A model generated the notes under the pieces. It was not told the origin of the DNA. It worked only from the letters and a program-made list of their open reading frames with translations, and ran no database searches. Positions 50,980-53,906 of a stretch of 53,906 nt of DNA are shown one piece after another. How positions within the stretch are numbered: position 1 is the stretch's first letter; every line of letters starts with the position of its first letter. The position numbers and the translations under genes are program-made. The DNA comes from Woeseiaceae bacterium (GTDB lineage Bacteria; Pseudomonadota; Gammaproteobacteria; Steroidobacterales; Woeseiaceae): assembly GCA_030066655.1 (NCBI GenBank), contig JASJBE010000055.1:1-53906 (forward strand), read 5' to 3'.

Positions 50980-53112
50980 TCAGGGATTTTGAACCCTGGC
51001 GGTTTGCTCCGGCTGCGGCGCAGACTGGCGCATCTCCGCCAGGTCGGTCGAGATATTCGCGGCCTCCTCGAGCAGGATGTCCGGCAAATCGTCGTCGCCC
51101 AGATCCTCGAGGCTCTCCAGCGGCTCCAGCTGAAGCGCAGCCCTGCGTTCATTCTCGCGCTGCAGTGCACGCTGTGACTCGGCCTCGCGTTCCGAGATGC
51201 GGGTGTCGATGTTCAGCGAGATCGTCGTCCTGGCGCGCGCTTCCTCGACCTCGCGAATGCCGTCAACGAGGTAACGGAAGTTAGGGTCAGTCTTCGCGCG
51301 TTCCGTGTAATTCGCGGTCAGCGACGCGATTGTCGTATCCAGTGGCGTGCCCCGCTTGAAACGCGTCGTCTGGATGGTGTCCGGCGGCAGCGCGCTATCG
51401 CGTACGCTCTCCCCGATGATGTCCGCATCGATGGCGGACGGTAGCTCGATGTCGGGTTCGACGCCCTGGTGCTGCGTCGTCTTGCCCGTTACGCGGTAGT
51501 ACTTGCCGATGGTCAGCGTCAGCTGTCCGTGCCCCTTGTCGCCCTCAGGTGCGAGATACTGGTCGAGCGAATACAGGTTCTGGACCGTCCCTTTGCCAAA
51601 GGTCTGCTGTCCTACGACAACGCCTCGCTCGTAGTCCTGGATCGCCGCGGCGAAGATTTCCGACGCCGATGCGCTGAATCGATTGACGAGCACGGTCAAA
51701 GGACCGTTATACGAGACGCGAGCCACGGGATCAGGGTCGTCCAGTCGGCTGATCCGGCCGTTCGAGTTGCGGAGCTGCACCACGGGACCGTTGTCGATGA
51801 ACAGGCCAGACAGCGCCGTCGCCTCGGTCAGGTGGCCACCACCGTTATTGCGCAGGTCGAGAACCAGTCCGTCAATTCCGGAATCCTCGAGTTCTTCGAT
51901 GAGGCGCTTGACGTCGCGGGTCGTGCTCGTGAAATTCTTGTCGCCCTTGCTGAGAGCGCGGTAGTCCCGGTAGAAACTTGGCACTTCGATAACGCCGATC
52001 TTCCAGTCACGCCCGTCGCGCGGCACGGTGATGATTTCACTCTTGGCCGCTCTTTCTTCGAGTTTGACCTGGTCGCGCACCAGCGACAGGACCTTCTCGC
52101 CGCTGCCGGGCAGGGCGCCGGCAGGGATGATCTGAAGGCGTACCACCGTGTTGGCCGGTCCGCGGATCAGGTCGACGACGTCATCAAGACGCCAGCCAAC
52201 CACGTCGACCATGTCGCCATCGGCGCCCTGTGCAACGCCGGTGATGCGGTCGTTGGGCTTCAGCTTGCCGTCGATGGCGGCCGGGCCGCCGGGAATAATA
52301 TTGATGATCTGGACGTAGTCCTCGTCGCTCTGCAGGGACGCGCCGATGCCGAAGTACGACAGGCTCATCTGGATACGATATTCCTCGGAATTGCGCGGCG
52401 ACAGGTAACTGGAATGCGGATCCAGCGTGTGTGCAAACGCCTGCATGAAGGTCTCGAAGACATCGTCAGAGTTGACCTGCTCGACGTTCTTGCGGAAGCG
52501 CTTGTAACGCTTGGTCAGCAGGTACTTGATGCCATCGTCGCCTTCCCATTCCTTCTCGGCCAGTGCGAGGCGAAGGGCATCGTTCTTGACCCGCTTGCGC
52601 CAGATCTCGTCCAGTTCCTCCTCGGAACTGGCCCACGGCGCCTCCGAGCGGTCGAATCGATAGGTCTCGTCGATCGTGTAATCCGGTTCATTCTCGAGCA
52701 GGGCCAGCGCGTAATCCAGACGGTCACGCACACGTGTCTGGTACACCTGGAAGATGTCGAACACGGGTGTCAGCGGCTTGCTCTTGACGAGGTCGTCGAA
52801 CTGGTCGCGATACTGCTCGAAGTAGGCAATATCGCCGCTGAGCAGGTACATACGGTTGCCGTCGAGCGACTCGAGGTACTTGTCCATGACCTTCGATGAC
52901 AGCTCGTCATTCACCGAGATGTGGAGATAGTGGGATTTCTGGATAAACTGTGTAACGAGCGACGCCACTTCCTCGTGACGTTCTTCCGGGCTCAGCTCCT
53001 CGACAACTGCGGTCGACGTTGCTGCAATCGCCGATGCCGCGGAAAATGACAGTGCGAGCAAGGCGGTCCGGAAAGTTCTGAACGCTGCAGGTTTAATCAA
53101 GATTCTCTCCAT
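50980..53112 (-). CDS. prc: C-terminal processing protease (tail-specific protease)
   Basis: A 710-residue periplasmic S41 protease. After the signal peptide (LLALSFSAASAIA) comes a helical N-terminal domain, then a PDZ domain (about 235-330, MSLSYFGIGASLQSDEDYVQ, IIPGGPAAIDGKLKPNDRI). The protease core follows with LVLDLRNNGGGHLTEATALS, the nucleophile Ser in NRFSASASEIFAAAIQDYER and the general-base Lys in QQTFGKGTVQ. The C-terminal helical domain completes the Prc layout. It cuts lipoprotein and membrane-protein tails and tunes murein hydrolases. Confidence 0.96.
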   Translation of the reverse strand: MERILIKPAAFRTFRTALLALSFSAASAIAATSTAVVEELSPEERHEEVASLVTQFIQKSHYLHISVNDELSSKVMDKYLESLDGNRMYLLSGDIAYFEQYRDQFDDLVKSKPLTPVFDIFQVYQTRVRDRLDYALALLENEPDYTIDETYRFDRSEAPWASSEEELDEIWRKRVKNDALRLALAEKEWEGDDGIKYLLTKRYKRFRKNVEQVNSDDVFETFMQAFAHTLDPHSSYLSPRNSEEYRIQMSLSYFGIGASLQSDEDYVQIINIIPGGPAAIDGKLKPNDRITGVAQGADGDMVDVVGWRLDDVVDLIRGPANTVVRLQIIPAGALPGSGEKVLSLVRDQVKLEERAAKSEIITVPRDGRDWKIGVIEVPSFYRDYRALSKGDKNFTSTTRDVKRLIEELEDSGIDGLVLDLRNNGGGHLTEATALSGLFIDNGPVVQLRNSNGRISRLDDPDPVARVSYNGPLTVLVNRFSASASEIFAAAIQDYERGVVVGQQTFGKGTVQNLYSLDQYLAPEGDKGHGQLTLTIGKYYRVTGKTTQHQGVEPDIELPSAIDADIIGESVRDSALPPDTIQTTRFKRGTPLDTTIASLTANYTERAKTDPNFRYLVDGIREVEEARARTTISLNIDTRISEREAESQRALQRENERRAALQLEPLESLEDLGDDDLPDILLEEAANISTDLAEMRQSAPQPEQTARVQNP

Positions 53113-53240
53113 TATCTTTCGTAAAATGCAGTCTCCGACTGCTTCTGGCTAGGCTAGATGCACGCAGGCCCTCAATCAAGGGCACAAGCGCGAGAATTGC
53201 TAATTAATTCAAATAAATAGACCGAAACGGAAATTTATAG

Positions 53241-53525
53241 ATGCGTCCTTTAACAGCCGTCAATGGCCTTTTGCTGGGGTCCTGTCTTGCGATCTCTGTC
53301 AGTCTGGCAATGGTGCTGATCGTTTTCTTCATCCTTGGTGACGAGTACCCGAGGCTGGAATCGGAGTTCGGGCCGCTGAGCCAGAGTCTCGCTATCTTCT
53401 TCACTATGACCGTCATAGCGGCCGTGAGTTTCTACGCTCTGCTGATAAATCACCGGGCGCGATTTCTCGGCCAGATCTTGCTCGTCGCGGGATTGATTGC
53501 GACTGGGTGGTACTACTGGCCCTGA
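53241..53525 (+). CDS. Small three-helix membrane protein of unknown function
   Basis: A 94-residue inner-membrane protein. Helices are about residues 8-32 (LLLGSCLAISVSLAMVLIVF), 47-68 (SLAIFFTMTVIAAVSFYALL) and 75-91 (LGQILLVAGLIATGWYYW). A short acidic loop (DEYPRLESEFGP) lies between the first two. It diverges from prc across an AT-rich stretch (53195-53240). I recognise no family. Confidence 0.75.
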   Translation: MRPLTAVNGLLLGSCLAISVSLAMVLIVFFILGDEYPRLESEFGPLSQSLAIFFTMTVIAAVSFYALLINHRARFLGQILLVAGLIATGWYYWP

Positions 53526-53603
53526 CGCCCGGCCGGGAATACCCGGTGCGCCGGGACCGACTATTAGCCGCGACCTGTCGGCGTTGATCAATGACGGGTC
53601 TGC

Positions 53604-53906
53604 TTATCCAAACAGCTTCTTCGCGAGCGCGGCCGTCTTGTGTTTGCGCTTGTGGCGCATTTTGTTCTGCAGTTCTTCCCTGCGCGCCTGCAGCCACTCG
53701 TCGCGACTGGCGCTGCTCGAGTGTTCTGTCTGCCGTTTCTCTTCCCGGAACCGGCAAAAGTCCTGGTAGGCCTCTATCTCGTACTTCAATTCCCTGGCGA
53801 CGAGTTCGATCATGATGGCGTCGTCGAGGAAGCCGATCCCCGGTATCTCATCCGGAATCAGGTCTTCCGGCTCCGCGAAGTAGGTGAGGGCGTTGTAGAC
53901 ACGGTC
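53604..53906 (-). CDS. DUF1232 (YkvA-type) protein, 5' end beyond the window
   Basis: The frame is open from the window edge to the stop at 53604, giving 100 residues without an N-terminus. It begins DRVYNALTYFAEPEDLIPDE and continues IPGIGFLDDAIMIELVAREL. This is the core of the DUF1232/YkvA domain, in which LIPD and the GxLDDA motif are conserved. The rest is a charged helical tail (REEKRQTEHSSSASRDEWLQ, then NKMRHKRKHKTAALAKKLFG). An internal ATG at 53813 is not the true start because the domain lies upstream of it. Function is unknown. Confidence 0.82.
   Translation of the reverse strand, partial: DRVYNALTYFAEPEDLIPDEIPGIGFLDDAIMIELVARELKYEIEAYQDFCRFREEKRQTEHSSSASRDEWLQARREELQNKMRHKRKHKTAALAKKLFG

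Noticed and set aside
1..53906. tRNA, rRNA, prophage or toxin-antitoxin genes
   Set aside because: I looked for tRNA T-loop and acceptor patterns and for characteristic proteins and found none I could support.

Overview
The window is one contiguous stretch of GC-rich (about 58-60% by eye), densely coded chromosomal DNA. The gene content is that of a heterotrophic, aerobic gammaproteobacterium. Evidence for this is the dnaX-ybaB-recR block behind a small SRP RNA, the rsgA/orn pair, the divergent PEP synthase/PSRP pair, YaeH (DUF3461), DUF1249, DUF938, YpfJ, Prc and a MetA-type acyltransferase. Lipid-storage genes, several c-type cytochromes and Na+-coupled carriers would fit a marine or sediment lineage such as Woeseiales or Chromatiales relatives, but that placement is inference. 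I see no prophage, IS transposase, CRISPR array, tRNA or rRNA. The DNA reads as core chromosome with one accessory-looking locus.

Layout. 1-5.6 kb: a minus-strand, fully overlapping peptide ABC transporter operon (binding lipoprotein, two ATPases, two permeases) that runs into the start of what is probably an M14 carboxypeptidase. 6-11 kb: host-attachment-family protein, APC amino-acid permease, DM13 protein, voltage-gated-type K+ channel with a zinc ribbon, methyltransferase-like protein and bactofilin. 11-14.7 kb: a divergent pyruvate-kinase-family protein and a di-heme cytochrome c peroxidase/MauG-type protein.

14.7-22.4 kb: the most distinctive region, a storage-granule locus. It holds a lipase-like hydrolase; a wax ester synthase/diacylglycerol acyltransferase (WS/DGAT) ending in a histone-H1-like Lys/Ala tail; a second alpha/beta hydrolase; a PHA-granule-region protein; a PhaF-like phasin with a long Lys/Ala repeat tail; a PhaI-like phasin; a PhaD-like TetR regulator; and a HAD-IB/PlsC fusion. 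It resembles the Pseudomonas phaC-phaZ-phaD-phaF-phaI cluster, with a neutral-lipid acyltransferase where the PHA synthase would be. A perfect 17-bp palindrome lies in the promoter region of the PhaF-like gene, and a two-base-shorter copy lies in front of the PhaI-like gene.

22.7-39 kb: OmpW, an SDR/DUF2867 protein, DUF3461, a cytochrome c lipoprotein, polyphosphate glucokinase, the YpfJ metallopeptidase, metA-metY for methionine synthesis, an SSS-family symporter, two CaCA cation exchangers, an S9 peptidase, a cytochrome c' and a di-heme cytochrome c. 39-45 kb: ffs, dnaX, ybaB, recR, a HIT protein, a 132-bp MITE-like palindrome, rsgA, orn, a DUF938 methyltransferase and an SH3/coiled-coil membrane protein. 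45-54 kb: a nested hairpin element, ppsA with divergent PSRP, DUF1249 (possibly leaderless), two unrecognised genes whose stop codons overlap, prc, a small membrane protein and a DUF1232 (YkvA) gene cut by the window end.

Motif positions come from reading the translations. Family assignments are by recognised motifs and remembered homologues, not by any search.
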